Positions 35,506 through 44,067 of a stretch of 64,000 nucleotides of DNA are shown here, piece by piece. The position numbers and the translations under genes are program-made. The stretch's first letter is position 1. Each line of letters starts with the position of its first letter. A model generated the notes under the pieces. That model was not told where the DNA came from and ran no database searches. It was given only the letters and a program-made list of their open reading frames with translations. Source of the DNA: DATJSJ01 sp035504175. Its GTDB lineage: Bacteria > Pseudomonadota > Alphaproteobacteria > Acetobacterales > Acetobacteraceae. Location of the stretch: the NCBI GenBank assembly GCA_035504175.1, contig DATJSJ010000231.1:21472-85471 (forward strand), written 5' to 3'.

Positions 35506-36441
35506 ATGGCCAGGCACAGGATCGGCATCATCGGGCTCGGCAAGATCGCCCAGGACCAGCATCTGCCGGTGATCGCCGCGAGCCCGGCCTTCGAGCTGGT
35601 CGCCGTGTCGAGCCAGCGCGGGCTCGGCGCGCCCGGCGCCGCCCGCAGCGTGCGGGAGTACGCCGAACTGCTCGCCCTGCCGGACGTGGAGGCGGTGGCG
35701 ATCTGCACCCCGCCCCAGGTGCGGCACCGCATCGCCCGCGCGGCGCTGCTCGCCGGCAAGCACGTGATGCTGGAGAAGCCGCCGGCCGCAACCACCAGCG
35801 AGCTCGCCGATCTGGTCGAGATCGCCGAGCGGGCCGGGCGCGTGCTGTTCGCGACCTGGCACTCGCAATACAACGAAGCCGTCGAGGAGGCGGCACGACG
35901 GCTGGAAGGCGAGCGCCTTCGTTCCATGCGGGTCACCTGGAAGGAGGATGTTCGCCGCTGGCATCCCGGCCAGGCCTGGATCTGGCAGGCCGGCGGGTTC
36001 GGGGTGTTCGATCCCGGGATCAACGCGCTGTCCATCGTGACCCGCGTCCTGCCCGACCCCGCCTTCATCCGCCAGGCGACGCTCCACGTGCCGTCCAACG
36101 CCGATGCGCCGATCGCGGCGAGCCTCGAATTCGGGAGCGGCGAGGGCGACGCGGCGATGCGGGCGGAATTCGACTGGCGCCAGGAGGGCGAGCAGATCTG
36201 GGAGATCGCGCTCGAGACCGCGGCGGGACGCTCGCTGCTGCTCGATCGCGGCGGCGCCCGGCTCGCCGTTGACGGGGCGGTGCTGGTCGACCGGGCGCCG
36301 GCCGAGTACGAGGCGATCTACGCGCGGTTCGACGCGCTGCTGCGCGCGGGGCATTCCGCGGTCGACGAGCGACCGTTCCGCCTGGTCGCCGACGCGTTCA
36401 TGATCGGCCGCCGCATCGACGTGGAGGCATTCCACGAATAG
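35506..36441 (+). CDS. Gfo/Idh/MocA oxidoreductase, D-galactose 1-dehydrogenase type
   Basis: Predicted 311 residues. N-terminal Rossmann fold (IGIIGLGKIAQDQHLPVI, about 6-23) and the EKPPAA motif (about 93-98) of the family; C-terminal beta-sheet domain with WHPGQAWIWQAGGFGVFDPG. The PGQ-W-W and GGFGVFDPGINAL segments resemble D-galactose 1-dehydrogenases of Azospirillum and Caulobacter, which oxidise galactose to galactonolactone with NAD(P). Other aldose substrates are possible. The longer frame upstream is not supported by a ribosome site. DUF1275 follows 8 bases later. Confidence 0.75.
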   Translation: MARHRIGIIGLGKIAQDQHLPVIAASPAFELVAVSSQRGLGAPGAARSVREYAELLALPDVEAVAICTPPQVRHRIARAALLAGKHVMLEKPPAATTSELADLVEIAERAGRVLFATWHSQYNEAVEEAARRLEGERLRSMRVTWKEDVRRWHPGQAWIWQAGGFGVFDPGINALSIVTRVLPDPAFIRQATLHVPSNADAPIAASLEFGSGEGDAAMRAEFDWRQEGEQIWEIALETAAGRSLLLDRGGARLAVDGAVLVDRAPAEYEAIYARFDALLRAGHSAVDERPFRLVADAFMIGRRIDVEAFHE

Positions 36442-36449
36442 GCCGGCCG

Positions 36450-37115
36450 ATGGCCGGGGAGGCCGCGCCCGAGGTTGATGCGGGGCCCGCGGTCGCGGCC
36501 CCGTACCTCGCCCTGATTGCCGGCTGGACGGACGCGATCGGCTACCTGCAGGGCCACGCCTTCGCCGCCAACATGACCGGCAATACGGTGCTGCTCGGCA
36601 TTTCGCTGGCGGCGGGGCAGTGGCGCGCGGCGGGCTGGCGCGCCGCCATCATCGCCGCCTATTGCCTCGGCCTGCTGACCGCCCGGCTGATGGTGGAGGC
36701 GCGGCGGGGTGCGGTCGCGGCGATGCTGCCGGCAGCGGTGCTGATCGGCTACTGCGCCTTCGCCCAGGTCATGCCGCGCGACCTGCTGCTGCTGGCCGTG
36801 GCGCTGGGGCTGCAGAACGCCTCGATGACCCGGTTCGGCGGCACCCGGATGAACACCACCTTCCTGACCGGCGATCTGGAGCGACTGGCGGAGGGGGTGG
36901 CGGGCTGGTTGCGGCGCGGCCGGCAGGCCGAGGGCGTCGGGCCGGTGCCGTGGCTGTGGCTCGCCTACGCGGCCGGGGCGCTGCTCGGCGCCGGGGCCGA
37001 GGCGTGGCTGCCCTACCCGCTGCTGGTGCCGGCGCTGCTGCTCGCCGCGGGGGCCGCCCTGCTGTCGTTCTGGCGCCAGCGGCAGCGGCCGTCGGCAGCA
37101 GGTGACAAGCCATAA
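36450..37115 (+). CDS. DUF1275 (YoaK) family membrane protein
   Basis: Predicted 221 residues, six membrane segments. Family signatures are GWTDAIGYLQGHAFAANMTGN near the start and LQNASMTRFGGTRMNTTFLTGDL in the middle. Members are of unknown function and have been suggested to be transporters. It starts 8 bases after the galactose dehydrogenase gene, so the pair is probably an operon, and a link to sugar uptake or export is possible but not shown. Confidence 0.85.
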   Translation: MAGEAAPEVDAGPAVAAPYLALIAGWTDAIGYLQGHAFAANMTGNTVLLGISLAAGQWRAAGWRAAIIAAYCLGLLTARLMVEARRGAVAAMLPAAVLIGYCAFAQVMPRDLLLLAVALGLQNASMTRFGGTRMNTTFLTGDLERLAEGVAGWLRRGRQAEGVGPVPWLWLAYAAGALLGAGAEAWLPYPLLVPALLLAAGAALLSFWRQRQRPSAAGDKP

Positions 37116-37296
37116 CCGGTTCTGCATACTGACGTCTTACGCTGCCGCTTGCGCCCGGAGTGCCGGCGGGTTCAGCGTTTTGCCACCTGCTCCTTGTCCC
37201 GCCGTTCGCCGCGATGAGGCCCGGCAACCGTTGCCCTGAAGAGGGTCAGTGAGACTGCAGACCAGGCCCAAGTCCGGATCGCCGGCACGATACTCC

Positions 37297-38805
37297 ATGA
37301 CCGTGGAGTCGCGGTTCGACCCGTCGGCGGATCCTGATACGGGCGGACTGCCGCCGGCACGGCGCCGCATGCTGATCGGCGCCATGCTGGTCTCGACCTT
37401 CATGGCGGCGGTCGAAGTCACGGTGATCAGCACCGCCATGCCGACGATCATCGCACGGCTCGGCGGCTTCGCGCTGTTCAGCTGGGCGTTCGGCATCTAC
37501 CTGCTGGCGCAGGCGGTGATGACGCCGATCTATGGCCGGCTCGCCGATCTCTATGGCCGCAAGATCGTCTATCTCGGCAGCACGGCGCTGTTCCTGGTCG
37601 GCTCGCTGCTGTGCGGCCTAGCCTGGAGCATGCCGTCGCTGATTGCCTTCCGCGCCATCCAGGGGATCGGCGGTGGCGCGCTCACGCCACTGGCGACGAT
37701 CGTGGTGAGCGACGTCTGTCCGCCGGCGGAGCGGCCGCGCGCCTTCGGCCAGATCAGCGCGGTCTGGGGCATCTCGGCGATCGTGGGCCCGGTGCTCGGC
37801 GCGTTCTTCGTCGCGCATCTGACCTGGTCGTTCGTGTTCTGGATCAACCTGCCGATCGGCGCCGTGGCGATGACGCTGGTGGCGAAGCTGCTGCACGAGC
37901 CGGGGCTGCGGCGGCGGCACCGGGTCGACTATCGCGGCGCGGTGCTGCTGATGCTGAGCGCCGGGCCGTTGATGCTGGTGCTGGTGCAATATGGAACGCT
38001 GCCCGTGACGGCAACGCTGGCCCTGCTCGCCGGCGGCCTCGTCGCGGCGGCGTTGCTGGTGCGGAATGAACGGCGTGCGTCCGAGCCGATGCTGCCGGTG
38101 CATCTGTGGCGGCAGCGCATGGTCATCGTGGCCAATCTCTCGGCGCTGCTGTGCGGCGCGCTGCTGATCGCACTGACCGGGTTCCTGCCGACCTACATTC
38201 AGGGCGTGGCCGGGGGCAGCGTGCTGCAGGCGGGGATGACGCTCGGGGTCATGTCGGTCAGCTGGACGCTGGCGAGCATGGCGATCGGCCGCTTCCTGAC
38301 CGGCTTCTCGTGTCGCAGCGTCTCGGCGTTCGGCGGCCTTGCGGCGCTGATCGGCAGCCTCGGGCTGCTGGCGCTGACGCGCGGCCAGCACCCGGCCTGG
38401 CTTTGGGGCGAGTGTGTGTTGCTCGGCGTCGGGCTGGGGCTGAACAGCATCACCTTCATCCTGGCGATCCAGTCCTGCGTCGGGTGGAGCGATCGCGGCC
38501 GCGCGACCTCGCTGTTCTATTTCTGCCGCCTGTTCGGACAGGCGCTCGGCGCGGCGGCGTTCGGCGGCATCCTCAATGCCGGCATCATGCGGGCGGCGCC
38601 CGGGGCGCCGGCCTTCATTCCGATGCTGGTCGACGCGCATCAGCGGGCAGCGCTGTCGCGCGCCGTGCTCGACCACCTGGTCGGCGTGCTGCAGACGGCG
38701 TTGCACGGCGTGTATCTCGCGGCGGCGGTGGTGGCGATCGCCGCCTTCGCGGTGACCCTGCTCGCGCCACCGGGCCTGTTCATCGGCGGCAGTCGGGCCG
38801 AGTGA
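37297..38805 (+). CDS. MFS multidrug exporter (14-helix DHA2 type)
   Basis: Predicted 502 residues with 14 hydrophobic segments. Motif A (YGRLADLYGRKIVYLG) and antiporter motif C (WGISAIVGPVLGAFF) are present, as is MAAVEVTVISTAMPTI near the start, typical of DHA2 proton-driven drug exporters. ATG 37297 is used; the frame is open to 37249. The substrate is unknown. It stands alone between DUF1275 and the radical SAM gene. Confidence 0.87.
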   Translation: MTVESRFDPSADPDTGGLPPARRRMLIGAMLVSTFMAAVEVTVISTAMPTIIARLGGFALFSWAFGIYLLAQAVMTPIYGRLADLYGRKIVYLGSTALFLVGSLLCGLAWSMPSLIAFRAIQGIGGGALTPLATIVVSDVCPPAERPRAFGQISAVWGISAIVGPVLGAFFVAHLTWSFVFWINLPIGAVAMTLVAKLLHEPGLRRRHRVDYRGAVLLMLSAGPLMLVLVQYGTLPVTATLALLAGGLVAAALLVRNERRASEPMLPVHLWRQRMVIVANLSALLCGALLIALTGFLPTYIQGVAGGSVLQAGMTLGVMSVSWTLASMAIGRFLTGFSCRSVSAFGGLAALIGSLGLLALTRGQHPAWLWGECVLLGVGLGLNSITFILAIQSCVGWSDRGRATSLFYFCRLFGQALGAAAFGGILNAGIMRAAPGAPAFIPMLVDAHQRAALSRAVLDHLVGVLQTALHGVYLAAAVVAIAAFAVTLLAPPGLFIGGSRAE

Positions 38806-38983
38806 CCTTCCTGCGGGGCCGGGACCGGTAACCGGCTCGGCGGCCGGGCGAAGCTACGGCGGGACCCGCCGAAGCATCCCGGCTTGCGTGGTGGCGTTCC
38901 AGCGCAATGTCTCGCCCGATATGTGCGGGCCGGCACGGCCGGCCGCGCCGCCGTTGCTCGACCACCTGCTCCGGAGGAATTGC

Positions 38984-40048
38984 ATGAACGTGCACGCCGA
39001 GGCTCGCCCTGCGATCGATCCTGGCCGGTATTTCGAGGCGGTCGGCGATCGGCGGACCCCGGTCGCGGAGGCGGAGCCGGTATGCCTCTACCTGGAGGTG
39101 ACCAATCGCTGCAATTTGCTGTGCGAGACCTGTCCGCGCACCTTCGAGGAACTCGAGCCGCCCGGCGACATGAGCTGGGACCTGTTCACGCGCATCGTGA
39201 ACCAGGTTCCGCGGATCGAGCGGGTGGTGCTGCACGGGGTCGGCGAGCCGATGCTGGTGCGCAGCCTGCCCCGGATGGTGCGGTATCTGAAGGCACGCGG
39301 CACCTACGTGCTGTTCAACACCAACGGCACGCTGCTGAACGAGCGCAAGGCGCGGGAGCTGGCGGAGGCCGGGCTGGATGAGCTGCGCGTCTCGCTCGAT
39401 GCCGCCGACGCGGCGACGTTCCGCATGGTGCGCGGGCGCGACATGTTCGACCGCATCGTGCGCAACGTGCGCAATTTTGCGGCTGTGCAACGGGCGGAGG
39501 GGCTGGCGCGGCCGAAGCTGTCGCTGTGGCTCACCGGGCTGAAGGAGACGATCGGGCAGCTTCCCGATTTCGTGCGGCTGGCCGAGACGATGGGGGTGCG
39601 AGCGGTGCACCTGCAGCGCCTGACCTATCTGCCGGAGGGCCAGGGGCTGGCGCGCGAGGCCTCGGCGCTGTTCGAGCGCAGCACGAAGGAGGACATGGCG
39701 GCGATCGAGGCGGCGGCGGCGATCGCGGAGTCGCTCGGGATCTACTTCGATGCCTCGGGCGCGACGGAACCGGGCAGCAGCCTGCAGCGCGCCGCGGACG
39801 ATCAGCCCTGGTCGCTCTGCCGGCGGCCCTGGTCGCTGATGTATTTCACGGCGCACGGGCGGGCGATTCCGTGCTGCATCGCGCCGTTCTCGATGCGCGG
39901 CTATGACGCGTTCACGTTGGGTGATGCGACGCGGGAGAGCCTGCGCGCGATCTGGAACGGACCGCGCTATCAGGACTTCCGTGCCGCGCTGCTGAGCGAC
40001 GCGCCGCCGAGTGCCTGTGCCAGTTGCGGGTTGCGCTGGAGCCTGTGA
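38984..40048 (+). CDS. Radical SAM protein with SPASM-like C-terminus
   Basis: Predicted 354 residues. The cluster motif CNLLCETC (Cys43, Cys47, Cys50) follows LYLEVTNR, and HGVGEPML and LFNTNGTLL are standard for the family. The C-terminus has further cysteines (IPCCIAPF; ACASCGLRW) suggesting an auxiliary Fe-S site. It therefore probably performs a radical reaction on a peptide or small molecule; the substrate is unknown. GGAGGAA before ATG 38984 is near perfect. Its TGA overlaps the start of the next glycosyltransferase gene (GTGA), so they work together. Confidence 0.85.
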   Translation: MNVHAEARPAIDPGRYFEAVGDRRTPVAEAEPVCLYLEVTNRCNLLCETCPRTFEELEPPGDMSWDLFTRIVNQVPRIERVVLHGVGEPMLVRSLPRMVRYLKARGTYVLFNTNGTLLNERKARELAEAGLDELRVSLDAADAATFRMVRGRDMFDRIVRNVRNFAAVQRAEGLARPKLSLWLTGLKETIGQLPDFVRLAETMGVRAVHLQRLTYLPEGQGLAREASALFERSTKEDMAAIEAAAAIAESLGIYFDASGATEPGSSLQRAADDQPWSLCRRPWSLMYFTAHGRAIPCCIAPFSMRGYDAFTLGDATRESLRAIWNGPRYQDFRAALLSDAPPSACASCGLRWSL

Positions 40049-40746
40049 GCCGGGCCATGCCGCCGGTGGCGCTGGTCGTGCCGGTTATCGACGAGGCGGC
40101 GGCGATCGGCGCCGTGGTGCGCGCGGTGCCGCGCGACTGGGTGGCCTCGGTGATCGTGGTCGATGGCGGCAGCCGGGATGACACGGTGGCGGTGGCGCGG
40201 GAAGCGGGTGCCGAGGTGGTGGTCGAGGGCCGTCGCGGTTACGGGCGCGCCTGCCTCACCGGCGTCGAGGCGGCCGCCGCGCGCGGCGCAGAAGTGGTGG
40301 CGTTCATGGACGGCGACGGCAGCGACCGGCCGGAGCATCTGCCGGACTTGCTGCGGCCGATCCTCGATGGTGCTGCGGACTTCACCATCGGCTCGCGGGC
40401 GCGCGGCGATCGTGAGCGGGGAAGCATGGGTGCGCACCAGCTTTGGGCCGGTCGCGCCATCGGTTTCGGCGTGCGGGTGTTGTACGGCGTTGGCTACACC
40501 GACATGTGTGCATTGCGCGCAATCCGGATGGATGTGTTGCGTGGTCTCGGGATGCGCGAGATGACGTATGGCTGGAATCTGGAGATGCAGATGCGCGTCG
40601 CCCGGGCGCGTTGGCGCGTGCTGGAGGTTCCGGTCGCGCATCGCCGCCGTCGCGGCGGCGAGTCGAAGGTATCCGGTACCGTTCGCGGGACGTTGCGGGC
40701 GGGCAGCCGCATTCTGGCGACGATGGCGCGGGTCGCGCTGGAATAG
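40045..40746 (+). CDS. GT2 glycosyltransferase, DPM1-like (polyprenyl-phosphate sugar synthase type)
   Basis: Predicted 233 residues, one GT-A domain: VVPVIDEAAAIGAVVRAVP, VDGGSRDDTV, the metal motif FMDGDGSD, and RRGGESKVSG at the C-terminus as in dolichol-phosphate mannose synthases. It lacks C-terminal membrane helices. It probably transfers a sugar from a nucleotide to polyprenyl phosphate. GTG 40045 overlaps the radical SAM stop and has GGAG upstream; ATG 40057 is an alternative. A convergent membrane glycosyltransferase gene follows and may use its product. Confidence 0.82.
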   Translation: MSRAMPPVALVVPVIDEAAAIGAVVRAVPRDWVASVIVVDGGSRDDTVAVAREAGAEVVVEGRRGYGRACLTGVEAAAARGAEVVAFMDGDGSDRPEHLPDLLRPILDGAADFTIGSRARGDRERGSMGAHQLWAGRAIGFGVRVLYGVGYTDMCALRAIRMDVLRGLGMREMTYGWNLEMQMRVARARWRVLEVPVAHRRRRGGESKVSGTVRGTLRAGSRILATMARVALE

Positions 40747-40747
40747 G

Positions 40748-42136
40748 TCAAAGGGGTGCAGGGGACGACTGTCCCCTGCCGGGGTCGAGGGGCAGAGCCC
40801 CTGGCCTTATTTTTCTGATGTCCCAGATCACCAGGCCGAGAAACACGCTCCAGACCGCGGCATGGAGCGGCGGCGCGATCGATGCCGGCGCGGCGTAAAA
40901 CAGCACCACGGCGACGGCGAGCCATATCGAGGACGCCGCCGGCGTAAGACAGGCGAAGTAAGCGAGCCACCCATAATACCAGGGGTAATGCGGCGTCAGG
41001 ACCGCCGTGGTCGCCGTCGCCAGCACCAGCATGTCGCGTCCGATGATGCGCAGTCGCGCCGCGGGATCGAGTGGCAGCGCTGGCCGCCAGGCGATACGCA
41101 GGGCGAGTGCCGCCAGCAGCAGGAGTGCGAGTCCGACATAGGCCGGGCCGACCCATCGCGGCAGCGTCACGACGTGGCCGACGAGATCGAGCCATTCGAT
41201 GCCGCGGCCGCTTCGCAGCCCCTCTTCCTTCGTGTAGCCGGGGAGGTAGCCGAGGATGTGGGTGCCGGCGCCGAGATAGGGCAGGTAGGCGACGGCGACG
41301 GCGGCGACGAAGGCGGCGGGCAGGAGGCGGTCCCAGCGGCGCCAGAGCGCGGGCGCGAGGGCCACTGGCAACAGCTTGCAGAGCGTGGCCGCGGCGAGTG
41401 CGAGTGCGGCAAGTCCCGTGCGGCGCCAGGTCGCGGCGAGCAGGGCGAGCGCGATGAAGACGAGCGCGGCCGCATCGATATGGCCGTTGCCGGCGAATTC
41501 CCATGGGGTCAGCGGGTTCCAGGCGTAGATCAGGATGGCGGCTTGCGGTCGCCCGGCGACGCGTAGCAGGTGGAGCATGACGCCGATCGCCAGGAGTTCC
41601 AGCGCCAGCATCGCGGCTTTCATGGTGAAAATCGTCGCGCCGATGCGCGTGACGCCGAAGAACAGCATCTGCGCCACGGGCGGATAGATCGTGCGCGCCG
41701 TGTCGCGGCGGCCGATATGCGGGTAGATCGCGGCATCGCGCAGTGGTGCCAGGGCGGGTGCGTCGGGGATGTAGCGGTAGGGGTTGATGCCGGCGGCCTG
41801 GACGCGGCCGTCCCAGACGTAGCGGTAGATGTCGGAGGAGAGGAAGGGCGGGCCGGCGAGCGCGATCAGCCGCGTCACGAGGGCGACGCCGAGCACGATC
41901 CAGAGCGCCGCTCGCGGCAGCGGCGCGCGCTGCAGCTGGGCAATGGCGGCGAAGTAAAGCAGGGTGGCAGTGACTGCCAGGGCAACGAAGCCGTCGATCC
42001 GCGCGTGCGATCCGATATCGACGGCGCCGGGGCGGTGCAGGGCGAGGCCGCCGGCGGTGAGCGCCACGAGACCGATTCCCAGCGCGGCGAAGCGAAGCGT
42101 CGCGGCGCGCGGCGGAGCCGCGCCGGGTGGCGTCAT
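40748..42136 (-). CDS. Membrane glycosyltransferase (GT87/MptA-like, DUF2029 type)
   Basis: Predicted 462 residues with about 11 membrane helices. The first loop carries SSDIYRYVWDGRVQAAGINPYRY, the acidic catalytic loop of GT-C enzymes that use polyprenyl-phosphate mannose or similar donors; TIYPPVAQ and TPHYPWYYGW are also family-like. It likely adds sugars on the periplasmic face. ATG 42136 overlaps the stop of the DUF2064 gene. The last 20 or so codons run through a palindromic repeat (40758-40802), so the C-terminal tail is of repeat origin. Confidence 0.75.
   Translation of the reverse strand: MTPPGAAPPRAATLRFAALGIGLVALTAGGLALHRPGAVDIGSHARIDGFVALAVTATLLYFAAIAQLQRAPLPRAALWIVLGVALVTRLIALAGPPFLSSDIYRYVWDGRVQAAGINPYRYIPDAPALAPLRDAAIYPHIGRRDTARTIYPPVAQMLFFGVTRIGATIFTMKAAMLALELLAIGVMLHLLRVAGRPQAAILIYAWNPLTPWEFAGNGHIDAAALVFIALALLAATWRRTGLAALALAAATLCKLLPVALAPALWRRWDRLLPAAFVAAVAVAYLPYLGAGTHILGYLPGYTKEEGLRSGRGIEWLDLVGHVVTLPRWVGPAYVGLALLLLAALALRIAWRPALPLDPAARLRIIGRDMLVLATATTAVLTPHYPWYYGWLAYFACLTPAASSIWLAVAVVLFYAAPASIAPPLHAAVWSVFLGLVIWDIRKIRPGALPLDPGRGQSSPAPL
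40758..40802. terminator. Palindromic element at convergent ends (repeat family copy c)
   Basis: Two hairpins, GCAGGGGAC-GACT-GTCCCCTGC (40758-40779) and AGGGGC-AGA-GCCCCT (40788-40802), are followed by TGGCCTTATTTTT on the plus strand, a good intrinsic terminator for the GT2 gene. The second shares the family core. It is also inside the 3' end of the opposite gene. Confidence 0.65.
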
Positions 42137-42915
42137 TGCGGGGGCAGAGCGCCCTCCATCCGGGCGCGGTGGTGGCGATCGAGGCCGAGCCGGGCGATGC
42201 AGGCGCGCGTCGCCGGCGCGGCAAAGCCTGCGCCGGGTGCAGCGAGTTCGCGCAGCAACCGGGTCAGGGCGTCGCCGTCATCGACATCGTACCAGGGCGG
42301 CAGATCGACGAGCGGGAGGTCGCGTTCGGCAATGCGGGTTCGGGTCTGGACGGCGACGCGATCGGTGCTCCAGTCGATCGCGGAGAAAAGGTGCGGATCG
42401 GGCGTTTGCATGCCGAGCAGATAGTATCCGCCATCCTCGGCCGGGCCGAGTACGGCACGCGGTCCGGGGCGAAGCAGGGCGGTGGCGGCTTCGATCAGGC
42501 GGTCGGTCGGCAAGGTCGGACTATCGGCGTTCAGCACGCAGACGGCGCCGAAACCCCGGTCGAAGAGCGCCCTCGTCGCATGCAACAGCGAGCGGCCGAA
42601 ACCCTGCACCGTGTCCGGCATGGCGCCAGTGCCGTCGGCCAGCACGAGGCCGGTGTCGGGGGCGAGAAGCCCGTCGAACAGCGAATCCGATCCGGCCGGG
42701 GCGTAGGCGACGAAGCCCGCGATCGGCGCGTCACGCGCGGCGCATCGCAGGTTGGCGGTGACGTCGCGCAGGAAGGCGGCGCCCATCGCCATCGCCTCGT
42801 CCGGCGAGAGCGGCGGCGAGAGCCGCGTTTTCACCCGTCCCGGGCGTGGCGCCTTGGCCATGACGGCGATGGCGCAACGCCCGGCGTTGCCGGCGCGGCC
42901 GTCGATATGCGTCAT
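42133..42915 (-). CDS. DUF2064 (TIGR04282-type) nucleotidyl/glycosyltransferase-like protein
   Basis: Predicted 260 residues. MAKAPRPGRVKTRLSPPLSP near the start and the metal motif CVLNADSPTLP, then LGPAEDGGYYLLGM, identify the DUF2064 family, a GT-A-like fold related to CofC and MobA nucleotidyltransferases. Its substrate is unknown. It is the first gene of a two-gene minus-strand operon; its stop overlaps the ATG of the membrane glycosyltransferase. It may make or transfer the sugar used in the neighbouring pathway. Confidence 0.8.
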   Translation of the reverse strand: MTHIDGRAGNAGRCAIAVMAKAPRPGRVKTRLSPPLSPDEAMAMGAAFLRDVTANLRCAARDAPIAGFVAYAPAGSDSLFDGLLAPDTGLVLADGTGAMPDTVQGFGRSLLHATRALFDRGFGAVCVLNADSPTLPTDRLIEAATALLRPGPRAVLGPAEDGGYYLLGMQTPDPHLFSAIDWSTDRVAVQTRTRIAERDLPLVDLPPWYDVDDGDALTRLLRELAAPGAGFAAPATRACIARLGLDRHHRARMEGALPPQ

Positions 42916-43106
42916 GCGGAGCGAAGCAGGCTGTGGCTGCGAAACGCGAGCGCCGGCCGGAGCGGGCCGTGCCGGTGCATGGGCGTCGGTCGCGGCAAGG
43001 GTGCCTCCATGACGGGTGGTCCTGCCGCCTGTTTCGCCGCCGCCGCTCGCCGGTGACCTGCGCGACCTGCGAACGTGATCGCCCGATTGCGACCGCGCCG
43101 CCGGGC

Positions 43107-43127
43107 GGGGCCGCGCGGGGCGGCCCC
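43107..43127 (-). terminator. Hairpin after the cytochrome c gene
   Basis: GGGGCCGC-n5-GCGGCCCC lies 8 bases beyond the cytochrome c stop on the minus strand. No T-run follows. Possible terminator. Confidence 0.45.
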
Positions 43128-43135
43128 GACGAGGG

Positions 43136-43540
43136 TTACTGTTTCTTTTCGCCGTTCGGGCCGAACTGCTCCAGATAGGCGATGACGTCGTTGACCTTCT
43201 GCGGATCGTGCAGGCCCGGGAAGATCATCTTGGTGCCGGGCACGACCTTTTGCGGGTCGGCCAGGTATTTCTGCAGCTCCGGCACGGTCCAGGTGATGCC
43301 GGAGCTCTTGTTGGCGTTGGAATAGCTGTAGCCGGGATAAGTGCCGGCCTTGCGGCCGACCACCCCGTTCAGGACGGGGCCCACGGAATTATGCGCGCCG
43401 GGGCCGATCTGGTGGCAGGCGCGGCAGATGATCGCGGTTTTCTCCCCCTGAGCGGCATTGCCGATCGGGGCTTCGTCCGCGAAGGCGGGCATGGCGACGA
43501 GCAGGGCCATCAGCCCGGTGAGGCATGCGGCAGTTTTCAC
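43136..43540 (-). CDS. Soluble class I cytochrome c (c2/c550 type)
   Basis: Predicted 134 residues from GTG 43540 (GGGGG upstream). Signal peptide 1-21 ending AFA. Heme site CRACH (Cys39-His43), GPGAHNSVGPVLNGVVGRKAG, and Met105 in GTKMIFPG as axial ligand. It is a monoheme periplasmic electron carrier, possibly donating to the cbb3 oxidase or accepting electrons from a C1 dehydrogenase; its place beside the H4MPT genes is suggestive only. A palindrome CGACGA-T-TCGTCG (43560-43572) lies upstream of the start. Confidence 0.9.
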   Translation of the reverse strand: MKTAACLTGLMALLVAMPAFADEAPIGNAAQGEKTAIICRACHQIGPGAHNSVGPVLNGVVGRKAGTYPGYSYSNANKSSGITWTVPELQKYLADPQKVVPGTKMIFPGLHDPQKVNDVIAYLEQFGPNGEKKQ

Positions 43541-43745
43541 GAGTCCCCCCTTCCCCAGACGACGATTCGTCGAGACGACAACGGCCCGACGTCATTGTGC
43601 CGTGCAGGCGTTTTGCCCTGACGGCGACACCACATCACCGGCGGACGCGGTCGCGCACCCGCCGACGAACGGCGTGGGAAGCTTCGATGCAGGGCGGCGG
43701 CTTGTCAACGCGCCGAAGGTCGCACACCCGGATCGCGCCGCCGGG

Positions 43746-43958
43746 TCAGCTTGGCTGATCCTCGGTGTCCGGCCAGGCGCAGCGGAAGCGTTGCACCCGA
43801 TAGCCCGGATGCTCTCCCATGTACTGGGCCAGGTACGGCTCCGCCTCGATCATGCAACTGCGCAACGAGCCCTGCGACTGGAACAGCAGGTGCTTTTCCT
43901 GGCATTGGGTGGGATTGAGCAGCGAGCATATCACGACGATCAGGTCGACCAGGTTCAT
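43746..43958 (-). CDS. Small cysteine-containing protein, unknown
   Basis: Predicted 70 residues: a short hydrophobic start (MNLVDLIVVICSLLNPTQC), then QEKHLLFQ, a middle CMIEAEPYLAQYMGEHPGYRV and a final RCAWPD. Four cysteines (positions about 11, 19, 35, 60) could form two disulfides. GGAGGAGCCC stands directly before ATG 43958, strong support for translation. Not recognised as a named family; it resembles short conserved hypothetical proteins of alphaproteobacteria. It lies downstream of fhcC on the same strand, 109 bases away. Confidence 0.7.
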   Translation of the reverse strand: MNLVDLIVVICSLLNPTQCQEKHLLFQSQGSLRSCMIEAEPYLAQYMGEHPGYRVQRFRCAWPDTEDQPS

Positions 43959-44067
43959 GGGCTCCTCCCCCGTATCGCCGCATCCTGCGCCGGTTCGGTT
44001 CGCCGCGCGCGACGGCTGTTTCCCATAAATTGGGCGAACCGAGGCTGGCGGAAGGGCGCCGTCCTCC

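Noticed and set aside
38984..42915. Arsenosugar biosynthesis cluster
   Set aside because: DUF2064, GT2 and radical SAM families also occur in that pathway, but the radical SAM protein shows no ArsS-like feature I can identify and no arsenic gene is near.
43136..43540. Cytochrome cL of a methanol dehydrogenase system
   Set aside because: Only 134 residues with standard c2-type features, and no methanol dehydrogenase gene nearby.
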